This document shows, one piece after another, positions 34,523 to 43,139 of a DNA stretch of 48,082 nt (positions are counted from its first letter, which is position 1; each line of letters begins with the position of its first letter). The notes beneath the pieces are model-generated. The model saw nothing but the letters and a program-made list of their open reading frames with translations, was not told the origin of the DNA and did no database searches. The DNA is from CAYZUC01 sp964481705 (lineage in GTDB: Bacteria > Bacillota > Clostridia > Lachnospirales > Lachnospiraceae). The DNA lies in contig CAYZUC010000009.1 in assembly GCA_964481705.1 (NCBI GenBank), forward strand, positions 1-48,082, written 5' to 3'. Position numbers and translations under genes: made by a program.

Positions 34523-35149
34523 ATGAACGACAAATTCTTCGACTTAAAGAAAAACAAACAAGATATGATGATTAATGCTTCACTTAAGGTTTTTGCGCAA
34601 AATGGATATTATCGAGCCAGCACGGATGTCATTGTTAAGGAAGCAGGGATTTCAAAAGGACTTTTGTTTCATTATTTTGGAAGTAAGAAGAATTTATACA
34701 TATTTATTTTGGAATATAGTGCAAGATATATGATCATGGAGTTATCTCAGGGTATTAATCGCAGTGAGAACAATCTCTTTACTCTTTTTCAGCTGATGGA
34801 AAAGAATAAAACAAAGATGTTGAAGAACTATCCCTATTTAGAACTGTTTCTTACAGGATGTGCTTCGGAGCGACATGAGGATGTCAGGGAAGAGGCAGAT
34901 AAGTGGACGCAAAGTATTCGTGAGGCGTATCAGCAGATTTATGGACAGGCTGATGTGGCACTGCTGAGGGATGGTCTCGATTTGGAGAAGGTTACGGATA
35001 TGATAGCACTCTGTATGGAAGGGTATAAGAATCGGAAATACAGGGATGACCGGATGAGTCCGGATCAAATACTCAGCGGTTTTATAGAGTATCTTCAGAT
35101 TTTTGAGGAATGTATGGCAAATAAAACAGAGGATGTCAGTCAGGAATGA
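34523..35149 (+). CDS. TetR/AcrR-family transcriptional regulator
   Basis: A 208-residue regulator. The N-terminal helix-turn-helix at about residues 12-58 includes the family core KGLLFHYFGSKKNLYIFIL. The C-terminal ligand domain is not recognised, so the inducer is unknown. GGTGGACG precedes ATG 34523. There is no transporter beside it; its likely target is its own promoter with a near-perfect inverted repeat. A terminator overlaps its 3' end. Confidence 0.93.
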   Translation: MNDKFFDLKKNKQDMMINASLKVFAQNGYYRASTDVIVKEAGISKGLLFHYFGSKKNLYIFILEYSARYMIMELSQGINRSENNLFTLFQLMEKNKTKMLKNYPYLELFLTGCASERHEDVREEADKWTQSIREAYQQIYGQADVALLRDGLDLEKVTDMIALCMEGYKNRKYRDDRMSPDQILSGFIEYLQIFEECMANKTEDVSQE

Positions 35150-35166
35150 CCGACATCCTTTTTTTA
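35131..35166. terminator. Bidirectional-type terminator between tetR and the DUF6062 gene
   Basis: GGATGTC and GACATCC, with inner GTC and GAC, form a stem that ends in seven T on the plus strand. It covers the last codons of the TetR gene. On the minus strand the stem is followed by TCTGTTTTATTT, a moderate T-rich tract suitable for the convergent gene. Confidence 0.8.
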
Positions 35167-35910
35167 CTTACCAACAGGCGGTTCTGTTTGCCCGTGAAGC
35201 TTTTGCATTCCTCTGGGGATGGCATCGCGTGAATTCTTCCAGTCCTCATCCTTGTAGCGGTAATCAAACTTATTGACAAACCAGGATAAGTCCTCTTCCA
35301 ATCTCTTCATGTTGCGTTCCATAACAGAAAAAATCATGGGGTAGAAACTCTCCTTTTCATGCGTGTTCATCTTCGATTCAGAAAGCTCCATGAGCTCGCC
35401 AAAGTGATGAAGACAGAAGCCTTTTCCTTCTGCAATCAGAGTGTGAAACTCTGGATCTTTGCGATACAGATGAAAAAATGTATCGAGATAGCGCTGATAC
35501 GTGTTACTTACGTAATTGCACAGATAGCAGGAGTTCCTTTTCTGGTGAATCCAGGAAACGATGGAATTGCCGGATGAAGTGCCCTTTTTGCTAATCGAGT
35601 GGAAGGGATTACGTTTTCCGGCCGAAAAATGAGCAATTTGCTCCTTTAATTCACGATTGAGCAGCTGATAATGAGTCTTTAGCATCAGGGCATTTCCAAG
35701 AGAATTGCCATAGTCGTACATATATTTCAGATGTCGTCTGCAAAAACCTTCACGGTCAGTGGTCTCACGAATGTCACTTTCCATGTAAGCGGTGCCAAGA
35801 ATGAATTCCAAAGCATTTTGTTCCAGATTGCGTTCTAGAAAGCAAAACGGACATTCATCTTCAGAATGAAATGCATCCATGAGAGGTATGGTATAAAGTT
35901 GTTCTTTCAT
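35164..35910 (-). CDS. DUF6062 family protein
   Basis: A 248-residue cytoplasmic protein of a conserved clostridial family of unknown function. It opens with MKEQLYTIPLMDAFHSEDEC and has a paired-cysteine motif ECPFC. A second GFCRRHLKYMYDYGNSLGNA region (Cys and His) and YLCNYV and GFCLHHFGEL elements follow. The repeated Cys/His positions suggest metal binding, perhaps zinc. I take ATG 35910, because the family begins there; a GTG at 35964 is also in frame. The ribosome site is weak in either case. The gene is divergent from asnA. Confidence 0.75.
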   Translation of the reverse strand: MKEQLYTIPLMDAFHSEDECPFCFLERNLEQNALEFILGTAYMESDIRETTDREGFCRRHLKYMYDYGNSLGNALMLKTHYQLLNRELKEQIAHFSAGKRNPFHSISKKGTSSGNSIVSWIHQKRNSCYLCNYVSNTYQRYLDTFFHLYRKDPEFHTLIAEGKGFCLHHFGELMELSESKMNTHEKESFYPMIFSVMERNMKRLEEDLSWFVNKFDYRYKDEDWKNSRDAIPRGMQKLHGQTEPPVGK

Positions 35911-36025
35911 TATGAGAGTTTTCCTTTTCTGTGTGAAATCGTTAAGCATATTTTTGTCACTCACATCATTTTAGTTGAAATAGATGAAACTGACAAGGAA
36001 AATGACGAGGAAAAAAGACTTTTTA

Positions 36026-36054
36026 TTGCACAATTGAAATGAGAGTAATATAAT
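36026..36054 (+). promoter_or_regulatory. Promoter of asnA
   Basis: TTGCAC (36026-36031), a 17-base spacer and TATAAT (36049-36054) lie 48 bases before the asnA ATG. Confidence 0.7.
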
Positions 36055-36101
36055 TATCCTATCATTGGTTGAAGATTGATGAGATGAACGGAGGAAGCAG
36101 T

Positions 36102-37112
36102 ATGAGTACAATTATCATCCCGAAGGACTATAAGAGTCCGATGGATATTAAAGAGACAGAGATAGCGATAAAAGAGGTTAAGGATTTTTTTGAAAAGGCA
36201 TTGGCAAATGAACTGAATCTGACACGTGTTTCAGCTCCGTTATTTGTAAGACCATCTTCTGGTCTGAATGATAATCTGAATGGAGTAGAGCGACCGGTTT
36301 CTTTCGGAGTAAGGGAGTTGGGCGATGAGCAGATGGAGATTGTACATTCTCTGGCAAAGTGGAAAAGACTGGCGCTGAAGAGATATGGATTTAAACCAGG
36401 TGAAGGACTTTATACCGATATGACTGCGATCCGTCGTGACGAAGATACGGATAATCTACATTCTATCTACGTTGATCAGTGGGATTGGGAGAAGATTATT
36501 GAGAAAAAGGACCGTACGGAAGAGACACTCCGCAGCATGGTAAAATCAGTCTATGAGTCTTTGAAGATGACAGAAGACTATTTATCCGGAAGATATCCTT
36601 TCTTAGAGAACCTTCTACCAACAGAAATCAGTTTTATTACTTCACAGGAATTGGAGAACAGATATCCGGATAAGACTCCGAAGGAGCGTGAGTATGAGAT
36701 CGTGAAGTTAAAGGGAGCTATCTTTATAGAACAGATTGGTGGTGCCATGGCATCCGGTGAGAAACATGATGGACGAGCTCCGGATTACGACGACTGGAAA
36801 TTGAATGGAGACATTGTGATTTATAACCCGGTTCTGGATTGTGCCTTTGAGATTTCTTCTATGGGTATCCGTGTGGATGAAGAGGCGCTGAAAGAGCAGC
36901 TGAAGATTGCAGGTTGTGAAGAAAGGGCAAATCTCGATTTCCAAAAAGCTCTTTTACGTGGCGAATTGCCCTATACCATTGGTGGAGGAATCGGTCAGTC
37001 AAGAATCTGTATGTACTTCTTAAGAAAAGCACATATTGGCGAGGTTCATTCTTCTGTTTGGCCACAAGCAGATTTGGATGCTGCTGAGAAAGCGGGAATC
37101 CAGATTCTATAA
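36102..37112 (+). CDS. asnA: Aspartate-ammonia ligase (asparagine synthetase A)
   Basis: A 336-residue cytoplasmic enzyme that makes asparagine from aspartate, ammonia and ATP. It has the class II aminoacyl-tRNA synthetase-like fold. Typical stretches include RVSAPLFVRPSSGLNDNLNG, KRYGFKPGEGLYTDMTAIRR, SIYVDQWDWEKII and the C-terminal GGGIGQSRICMYFLRKAHIGE. The length matches the family. ATG 36102 is fixed by GGAGG seven bases upstream; ATG 36069 is in frame but has no ribosome site. Confidence 0.97.
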   Translation: MSTIIIPKDYKSPMDIKETEIAIKEVKDFFEKALANELNLTRVSAPLFVRPSSGLNDNLNGVERPVSFGVRELGDEQMEIVHSLAKWKRLALKRYGFKPGEGLYTDMTAIRRDEDTDNLHSIYVDQWDWEKIIEKKDRTEETLRSMVKSVYESLKMTEDYLSGRYPFLENLLPTEISFITSQELENRYPDKTPKEREYEIVKLKGAIFIEQIGGAMASGEKHDGRAPDYDDWKLNGDIVIYNPVLDCAFEISSMGIRVDEEALKEQLKIAGCEERANLDFQKALLRGELPYTIGGGIGQSRICMYFLRKAHIGEVHSSVWPQADLDAAEKAGIQIL

Positions 37113-37157
37113 AGTCAAGGTCTGACCTTAAAGAGGTATCTGAGAAGTTCATACAAT

Positions 37158-37226
37158 CGAAAATATGTTCGAATTAATATTGCGTCTCTGAATCATTTGT
37201 GATATGATAAAACAAACAAATGTTCG
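37158..37226 (+). promoter_or_regulatory. Promoter with two LexA/SOS-box-like sites
   Basis: TTGCGT (37180-37185) and TATGAT (37203-37208) with 17-base spacing form the promoter. CGAAAATATGTTCG (37158-37171) lies just upstream of the -35, and CAAACAAATGTTCG (37213-37226) lies at the expected transcription start and ends in the ribosome site. Each differs by one base from the Gram-positive LexA (DinR) consensus CGAACNNNNGTTCG. SOS control of the downstream repair genes is the natural inference. Confidence 0.7.
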
Positions 37227-37238
37227 GAGGCGCTTTTT

Positions 37239-38576
37239 GTGGAGCAGATTCAGATTAAGGATAGTAATCATCTATCCATTATGGAGAAATTAAATATTCT
37301 GACTGATGCAGCAAAATACGATGTATCCTGCAGCAGCAGTGGTGTTGACCGTAAGGGTAGCGGAAAAGGAATTGGTAATTCCGTGGCGGCGGGTTTATGT
37401 CATTCGTTTGCCGCCGATGGCAGATGCATTTCTTTATTGAAGATTTTATTTACGAATGAATGCATTTATGATTGTAAATACTGTATTAACCGCAAGTCAA
37501 ATGATGTTCCCCGAGCTTCCTTTACCCCGGAGGAGATTTGTGAGCTTACGATGGGATTCTATCGCAGGAATTATATCGAAGGATTATTCCTGAGTTCAGG
37601 TATTCTGAAGAATCCTACGTATACTATGGAATTGATATATGCAGCAATATATAAATTAAGAAATGAGTATCATTTTGAAGGTTATATTCATGTCAAGGCG
37701 ATACCTGGAGCAGATCAGAGGATTGTTGACCAGCTTGGTCTTCTTGTTGACAGGATGAGTATTAATCTTGAGTTACCAACGGCTGATGGCTTGAAGAAGC
37801 TGGCTCCCAATAAGACCAGAAAGACAATATTGGCACCCATGAGACAGATTCAGAACGGTATTCAGGAGAATCGTCATGATTTGGTAGTGTATAAGAATGC
37901 ACCGCAATTTGTGCCAGGCGGACAGTCAACACAGATGATAATTGGAGCTACTCCGGAAAATGATTATCAGATTGTGACGGTTGCGGAGACGCTCTATCAA
38001 AAGTTTAATTTGAAGAGGGTTTATTACTCCGCTTATGTTCAACTCAATCATGATAAGATGCTTCCGGCTACCATGGATGGTCCGCCACTTCTGCGCGAAC
38101 ATCGATTGTATCAGGCAGATTTTCTCATGAGATTTTATGGATTTCAGGCATCTGAGCTTCTTTCAGAGTCCAAGCCCAATTTTAATGTTCTTCTGGATCC
38201 AAAGTGTGATTGGGCATTGCGTCACCTCGAAATCTTTCCAGTAGAAGTCAATCGTGCAGATTATTTTCTGCTGCTGCGTGTTCCGGGGATTGGGGTAAAG
38301 TCAGCAAAGCGAATTGTGGCAGCGAGACGTATGGGAAATCTGCGATTTGAGGATTTGAAGCGAATTGGTGTTGTTTTAAAAAGGGCATTATACTTTATTT
38401 CCTGTGGTGGGAAGATGATGTATCAGACGAAAATTGATGAGGACTATATCACTCGCAATTTATTGTATGTCAAAGAAAGACTTCCTTTTGCACCGGATGG
38501 ATTAACATATAGACAGATTTCGATGTTTGATGATCAGCAATATAGTAATTCAAAACAACAGATTTTGATAGGATAG
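37239..38576 (+). CDS. Putative DNA modification/repair radical SAM protein (COG4277)
   Basis: A 445-residue radical SAM enzyme. The iron-sulfur site is CIYDCKYC with Cys75, Cys79 and Cys82. The family signature EKLNILTDAAKYDVSCSSSG lies near the start. A helix-hairpin-helix DNA-binding element sits near residue 350 (LRVPGIGVKSAKRIVAARR). Members of this group are thought to repair or modify DNA, but the substrate is unknown. The start is GTG 37239, with GGAGG at 37226-37230. It is followed 23 bases later by its regular partner, a TIGR03915 protein. LexA-like sites around the promoter strengthen the repair link. Confidence 0.9.
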   Translation: MEQIQIKDSNHLSIMEKLNILTDAAKYDVSCSSSGVDRKGSGKGIGNSVAAGLCHSFAADGRCISLLKILFTNECIYDCKYCINRKSNDVPRASFTPEEICELTMGFYRRNYIEGLFLSSGILKNPTYTMELIYAAIYKLRNEYHFEGYIHVKAIPGADQRIVDQLGLLVDRMSINLELPTADGLKKLAPNKTRKTILAPMRQIQNGIQENRHDLVVYKNAPQFVPGGQSTQMIIGATPENDYQIVTVAETLYQKFNLKRVYYSAYVQLNHDKMLPATMDGPPLLREHRLYQADFLMRFYGFQASELLSESKPNFNVLLDPKCDWALRHLEIFPVEVNRADYFLLLRVPGIGVKSAKRIVAARRMGNLRFEDLKRIGVVLKRALYFISCGGKMMYQTKIDEDYITRNLLYVKERLPFAPDGLTYRQISMFDDQQYSNSKQQILIG

Positions 38577-38599
38577 GAAGGGATATTTTGGGGAATAGT

Positions 38600-39373
38600 A
38601 TGGATGAGCAGATTATTTTTTTATGTGAAGATTCTTTAGAGGGAATCTTCTCAGGTGTTTATGAAATATGGGCTTCCCGCCTTGACCATGAGAGGTGTCA
38701 CTTACAATCCGGTAATTATGAGTATCAGATGTTTTGTGAGTATAGGCAGGTAGATACTGACGAAAAGAAAGCGTGGAAAGTATCAAAGACAGTGTGCGAG
38801 AGACTGGGGTTTGAGACATACCAGAGTATGGTTCGGGCTATAGCATCCAATGACTCACGTAAGGCTGATGCGGTTTACAAGACGATTCATGTAGGGTTGT
38901 CTATGAAGAACGGACACGCTGTTATGAACCATTTGAGCAATCCGGATGTTGCTACTGTTTTTGAGTTGAATCGTTACGTTGGAGGAGAGACACATCATTT
39001 ATTGGAGTTTCTGCGATTTCAGGAATTGGCTAATGGAGTTCTGTATGCGAAGGTTGGACCCAAGAATGATATACTTCCCTTCTTAGCACCTCATTTTGCT
39101 GATAGGCTTCCTCTGGAGGATTTTCTGATCTATGATGATCACAGACATTCTGCGATTTTACATGAGAAGGGAAAGCAGTGGATTTACCTGCCGAGTCAGG
39201 AGATTGACGAGGATTTTGTGAGACAATACAGTGATGAAGAGGAGTACTACCAAGAACTCTTTACAAGCTTTTGTCATACGATAGCCATTAAAGAGAGAAT
39301 GAATTTGAAGCTTCAGCAACAGATGCTTCCTTTAAGGTTCCAAAAATACATGACCGAATTTGTGAAAAAGTGA
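38600..39373 (+). CDS. TIGR03915/DUF4130 family putative DNA metabolism protein
   Basis: A 257-residue protein that regularly pairs with COG4277 radical SAM proteins. It opens with MDEQIIFLCEDSLEGIFSGV, then GVYEIWASR. The C-terminal half (RFQELANGVLYAKVGPKNDI, LAPHFADRLPLEDFLIYDDH) is the DUF4130 domain, some members of which are annotated as uracil-DNA-glycosylase-like. Its function is unproven. ATG 38600 is chosen because GGGG lies seven bases before it, while the TTG at 38588 has no better site. The two genes form a two-gene operon with the shared SOS-like promoter. Confidence 0.88.
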   Translation: MDEQIIFLCEDSLEGIFSGVYEIWASRLDHERCHLQSGNYEYQMFCEYRQVDTDEKKAWKVSKTVCERLGFETYQSMVRAIASNDSRKADAVYKTIHVGLSMKNGHAVMNHLSNPDVATVFELNRYVGGETHHLLEFLRFQELANGVLYAKVGPKNDILPFLAPHFADRLPLEDFLIYDDHRHSAILHEKGKQWIYLPSQEIDEDFVRQYSDEEEYYQELFTSFCHTIAIKERMNLKLQQQMLPLRFQKYMTEFVKK

Positions 39374-39510
39374 AAAAAGAAGAAGATATAACAGGAATTA
39401 TTCCTACTTGCTCGAGCACAATGCACATAAATGGACACCAAAAACCATGAATTTATGACATAGGGTACAAAAGGTTAATATTTTCTTAATTAATCGTTAA
39501 AAAATTCAGA

Positions 39511-39538
39511 TTGACAAAAAACGGTATTTTAGTATAAT
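39511..39538 (+). promoter_or_regulatory. Strong promoter of the HPr-like gene
   Basis: A perfect TTGACA (39511-39516), a 16-base spacer and a perfect TATAAT (39533-39538) lie 84 bases before the gene. The rest of the 248-base gap (39374-39510) is AT-rich and I see nothing recognisable in it. Confidence 0.8.
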
Positions 39539-39621
39539 TTCATAAGGAGTAAGGAGCAACGAAGCTTATAATTCACGGATGAGGGTACGTGGAAACGTGT
39601 ATGAAAGAAGAGGTGCTAATT

Positions 39622-39849
39622 ATGCGTGAAAGAAAAATAAAGTTAAGACCAGAGCAGGCAAGTGAGTTTGTAGCAGCAAGCTCTAAGTGCGATTTCGACA
39701 TTGATGTTTTTTATAACCGTGTGATTATTGATGCAAAATCCATTTTGGGTGTGTTAGGATTGGATTTTACACGTGAGTTAACCGTACAATACGCCGGATT
39801 TGATAATAATTTTGAATCATTCATTAATAAGTATGCTGTAACACACTAA
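39622..39849 (+). CDS. HPr-like protein without the phosphorylatable histidine
   Basis: A 75-residue protein with an HPr-like pattern. The second half (NRVIIDAKSILGVLGLDFTR) matches the HPr region around regulatory Ser46 (AKSIL). The first-helix region, where HPr has GLHARPA with His15, reads LRPEQASEF here, so no phosphohistidine is possible. Chain length is slightly short. HPr is the phosphocarrier of the sugar PTS; Crh of Bacillus also lacks His15 and acts only as a CcpA corepressor through Ser46. Such a role is inference. ATG 39622 follows AGAGGTG; an upstream start at 39589 is less likely. It has a strong private promoter and terminator. Confidence 0.75.
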   Translation: MRERKIKLRPEQASEFVAASSKCDFDIDVFYNRVIIDAKSILGVLGLDFTRELTVQYAGFDNNFESFINKYAVTH

Positions 39850-39880
39850 TAATTGATTCGTTGTTAATATGCAGTAATTG

Positions 39881-39924
39881 ACTCTCTGCCTTTGATAAGA
39901 TACTATCGAGGTAGAGAGTTTTTT
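39881..39924 (+). terminator. Intrinsic terminator after the HPr-like gene
   Basis: ACTCTCTGCCT (39881-39891) pairs with AGGTAGAGAGT (39909-39919) over 11 bp with one G-T pair, around a 17-base loop, followed by six T. Confidence 0.88.
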
Positions 39925-39956
39925 GATAGGAAATGAATGTAAGATTGGAGAACCGT

Positions 39957-40268
39957 ATGAATACATTTGAGCGTATCTATGAGGTCGTAAAAAAGATACC
40001 GAAGGGATATGTAGCAAGCTATGGACAGGTGGCTGCCTTGGCAGGCAATAAGCGTTGGTCTCGTGTGGTGGGATATGCACTGCATTCCAATCCAGATCCA
40101 GACCATATCCCCTGTCATCGAGTGGTCACCAAGGATGGATTCCCATCAAGTGCTTTTGCTTTTGGTGGTGAGAACAAACAGATTGAATTGTTAGAGTCAG
40201 AGGGAGTAAGATTTCAGAATGGTCATGTCATCATGGAACAGTATCAGTGGTATGTACCCATGTTGTGA
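39957..40268 (+). CDS. MGMT/ATL-family DNA alkyltransferase-like protein, DNA-binding domain only
   Basis: A 103-residue protein that corresponds only to the C-terminal domain of O6-methylguanine-DNA methyltransferase. The motif IPCHRVV (residues 51-57) keeps the acceptor Cys53, whereas alkyltransferase-like (ATL) proteins have Trp there. The winged helix part KIPKGYVASYGQVAALAG and the Arg-finger region VGYALHSNP are normal. It may be an active single-domain methyltransferase or a damage-recognition protein. ATG 39957 follows TTGGAG. The helicase gene starts 14 bases after the stop, so the two are co-transcribed. Confidence 0.9.
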   Translation: MNTFERIYEVVKKIPKGYVASYGQVAALAGNKRWSRVVGYALHSNPDPDHIPCHRVVTKDGFPSSAFAFGGENKQIELLESEGVRFQNGHVIMEQYQWYVPML

Positions 40269-40282
40269 CGATGGGAGACAGA

Positions 40283-42733
40283 ATGGATAATCAATTCGTG
40301 GAATTGCCAAAGGATCAAGTGAATATATCAGTTCGTAGACTTGTGGAGTTTCTCCTTCGAGGCGGAAGTATTGATAATCGTAGGAAATCTTCTGTACCGG
40401 CGGATGCCATGCTTGAGGGAGGCAGGATACATCGTATGCTTCAAGGGCGGGCAGGCTCTGATTATCATGCGGAGGTTCCACTTAAGCTGCGATTGGAGGA
40501 GAAGGATTTTGATATTGTTATCGACGGAAGAGCGGATGGAATTATCATTGAGGATAATGGAACCGTCACGATCGATGAGATCAAAGGAATATATCAACAT
40601 CTGGAATCCCTTCAGGAGCCTTATCAGGTACATCTGGCCCAAGCAAAGTGTTATGCTTATATTTACTCCGTAGATCATGGGAATATCGAAATGAGAGTTC
40701 GTATGACCTATTGTAATATTGATACCGAAGAGGTTAAGTACTTTCATGAAGAGTATTCATTTGTTGAGCTAAGAAACTGGTTTCAGGATTTGATGGAAGA
40801 ATACAAGAAGTGGGCTCAGTTTTCTCATGACTGGCATCAGGAAAGAACAGAGTCCATTAAGGGTTTGAGCTTTCCTTATCCTTATCGAAAAGGACAGAAG
40901 GAACTGGCAGGTCAGGTGTATCGGACAATCGTACATCAGAAACGACTGTTTATAGAAGCTCCTACGGGTGTAGGCAAGACGATTTCAACCTTATATCCTG
41001 CTATTAAATCCATTGGAGAGGGACATGGTGAGAAAATCTTCTATCTGACGGCTAAGACAATTACAGGTACGGTAGCAGTCGAGACCTATGACCTGTTAAA
41101 AAGGAGAGGACTGAAATTCAAGACAGTTGCGATTACGGCAAAGGATAAAATGTGTCTTATGGAAGAGACCGATTGTAATCCTGATTACTGCTGTTATGCG
41201 AATGGCCATTATGACAGGATTAACGAGGCTATGTATGATCTTCTGATATCTGATGATACGTATTCCAGAGAGATTATTTGGGAATATGCAAAAAAGCATC
41301 AGGTGTGTCCTTTTGAATTGTGTCTGGATATGTCTCTCTTTTCGGACGGAGTGATCTGTGATTACAACTATGTATTTGATCCTAACGTCTATTTACGTAG
41401 ATTTTTTGGTGATGGAGTTGTCGGCGATTATCTGTTTTTGGTCGATGAAGCACATAATCTTGTTGATCGTGGACGCGATATGTATAGTGCCGAATTATAT
41501 AAGGAAGAGATCCTTGAGGTGAAAAGGCTTGTCAAACCATACGATAAAAAGTTGGAGAAGTATCTTGAGAGCTGTAATAAGCAGATGCTGGCTTTGAAAA
41601 GAGAGTGCAGCGGATGTGAAATTGTTGATTCGATATCTGCCTTTGGAATGAGTCTGACCAAAGTAGCCGCTCAGTTTGAAAAATATTTTGAGGACGAACC
41701 TCAGGAAATTCATAAAGAAGTATTTGATTTTTACTTACGTATGAGGCACTTTTTGAATATGTATGAATTAGTGGATGAGAATTACGTAATCTACTCCGAG
41801 CTACAAAGCGATGGTGGATTCCTTTTAAAACTACTCTGTGTACAGCCGGCAAAAAATCTTCGTATGTGTATGGATAAGGCGAATAGTACGATCTTGTTCT
41901 CGGCCACATTACTACCGATTCAATATTATAAGAAGCTTCTCAGTAATGATCCGGAGGACTATGCTGTGTATGCCGAATCCGTTTTTGACGAAAAGAAACG
42001 GATGTTATCAATTGTGAAAGATGTCAGCAGTAAATATACGAGAAGGTGTGAGAAGGAATATAACAATATTGCTTTGTGCATAGATCAGATTGTGCGGTCA
42101 AGGCGTGGTAATTATATGGTGTTTTTTCCATCACACGCGTTTCTTAATGAGGTTTATCAGGTCTATCTGAATCGATATTGTACGCAGGATATTGAGGTTA
42201 TCGTACAGGAATCTTCTATGGACGACAAAAAGAGGGAAGATTTTCTGCTTAGCTTTCGACACAACAGTAATCTGAGTCAAAACAGAGACTTAAGGTTTGA
42301 CGAGCTGATCCAAATGGAGGTAGAGGTTGAAGAAGATAAAACACTCGTAGGATTTTGCGTGATAGGTGGTATTTTTTCGGAAGGAATTGACCTCAAGAAT
42401 GACAGCTTGATAGGTTCCATCATTGTAGGAACCGGTCTTCCTATGGTATGTAACGAACGTGAAATCCTGAAATGGTATTTTGACGAAAACGGAGAAAATG
42501 GATTTGACTATGCATATCGATTTCCGGGCATGAACAAGATATTACAGGCGGCGGGACGTGTAATACGTACTTCTGAAGATGAAGGAGTCATTGCATTATT
42601 GGATGATAGATTTACAACAAATCAATATCGCATGTTATTTCCAAGAGAGTGGCAGAATGTATCTATTACGTCAACCCAGCAAATTGGGGATAGAATTCGG
42701 GAATTCTGGGATGAGAACAAGGAGCAGTCTTGA
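40283..42733 (+). CDS. DinG/XPD-like Fe-S DNA helicase with N-terminal PD-(D/E)XK-like domain
   Basis: An 816-residue superfamily 2 helicase. Residues 1-185 contain a nuclease-like domain with an acidic IDGRADG and TIDEIKG pair that fits the PD-(D/E)XK active site, preceded by a GGRIHRML motif. The helicase part has Walker A APTGVGKT, DEAH in LFLVDEAHNLVDR and motif VI LQAAGRVIRTSED. Between motifs I and II several Cys (CLMEETDCNPDYCC, VCPFELC) fit the 4Fe-4S cluster domain of XPD/DinG. The role is probably DNA repair or recombination. The context, with an alkyltransferase-like gene directly upstream and repair genes before that, agrees. ATG 40283 follows GGGAG. Confidence 0.9.
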   Translation: MDNQFVELPKDQVNISVRRLVEFLLRGGSIDNRRKSSVPADAMLEGGRIHRMLQGRAGSDYHAEVPLKLRLEEKDFDIVIDGRADGIIIEDNGTVTIDEIKGIYQHLESLQEPYQVHLAQAKCYAYIYSVDHGNIEMRVRMTYCNIDTEEVKYFHEEYSFVELRNWFQDLMEEYKKWAQFSHDWHQERTESIKGLSFPYPYRKGQKELAGQVYRTIVHQKRLFIEAPTGVGKTISTLYPAIKSIGEGHGEKIFYLTAKTITGTVAVETYDLLKRRGLKFKTVAITAKDKMCLMEETDCNPDYCCYANGHYDRINEAMYDLLISDDTYSREIIWEYAKKHQVCPFELCLDMSLFSDGVICDYNYVFDPNVYLRRFFGDGVVGDYLFLVDEAHNLVDRGRDMYSAELYKEEILEVKRLVKPYDKKLEKYLESCNKQMLALKRECSGCEIVDSISAFGMSLTKVAAQFEKYFEDEPQEIHKEVFDFYLRMRHFLNMYELVDENYVIYSELQSDGGFLLKLLCVQPAKNLRMCMDKANSTILFSATLLPIQYYKKLLSNDPEDYAVYAESVFDEKKRMLSIVKDVSSKYTRRCEKEYNNIALCIDQIVRSRRGNYMVFFPSHAFLNEVYQVYLNRYCTQDIEVIVQESSMDDKKREDFLLSFRHNSNLSQNRDLRFDELIQMEVEVEEDKTLVGFCVIGGIFSEGIDLKNDSLIGSIIVGTGLPMVCNEREILKWYFDENGENGFDYAYRFPGMNKILQAAGRVIRTSEDEGVIALLDDRFTTNQYRMLFPREWQNVSITSTQQIGDRIREFWDENKEQS

Positions 42734-42764
42734 GAAACACAAAGGGTGTTTCGGAAAGGATGAA

Positions 42765-43139
42765 ATGGAGAAAAGAATACGAAATTACGTAAAGTGGATG
42801 AATGAAGTATTAGCAAATGATCAAACTATGGGATGGACAAAAGAAGAATGGGATAAGATGGCAAGAGAACATATCATACAGATTTCTTTTTTTCAACATG
42901 AGAGGCTAATTCATTTACTGGTTACAATAACGTTCGCTATATTAACAATTGCTACGGTTTTGTTTGATGTGTTTTATTTTTCTATTGGAGTAGTAATTCT
43001 TACTATTTTGCTGTTGATATTATTGATTCCCTATATACGTCATTACTATATTTTGGAAAATAGTGTTCAGCAAATGTATGACCAGTATGATAAAATTCTG
43101 GAGCATACCGGAATCGAGAATACCTTTCGAATTGATTAA
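42765..43139 (+). CDS. Small membrane protein with two helices, unknown function
   Basis: A 124-residue protein. The N-terminal 45 residues are hydrophilic (a KRIRNYVKWMNEVLANDQTM segment), then two adjacent membrane helices (about 50-90), then a short hydrophilic tail. I do not recognise a family. ATG 42765 follows GGAAAGGA; earlier in-frame starts lie inside the helicase gene. It begins 31 bases after the helicase stop and is probably co-transcribed with it. Confidence 0.75.
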   Translation: MEKRIRNYVKWMNEVLANDQTMGWTKEEWDKMAREHIIQISFFQHERLIHLLVTITFAILTIATVLFDVFYFSIGVVILTILLLILLIPYIRHYYILENSVQQMYDQYDKILEHTGIENTFRID

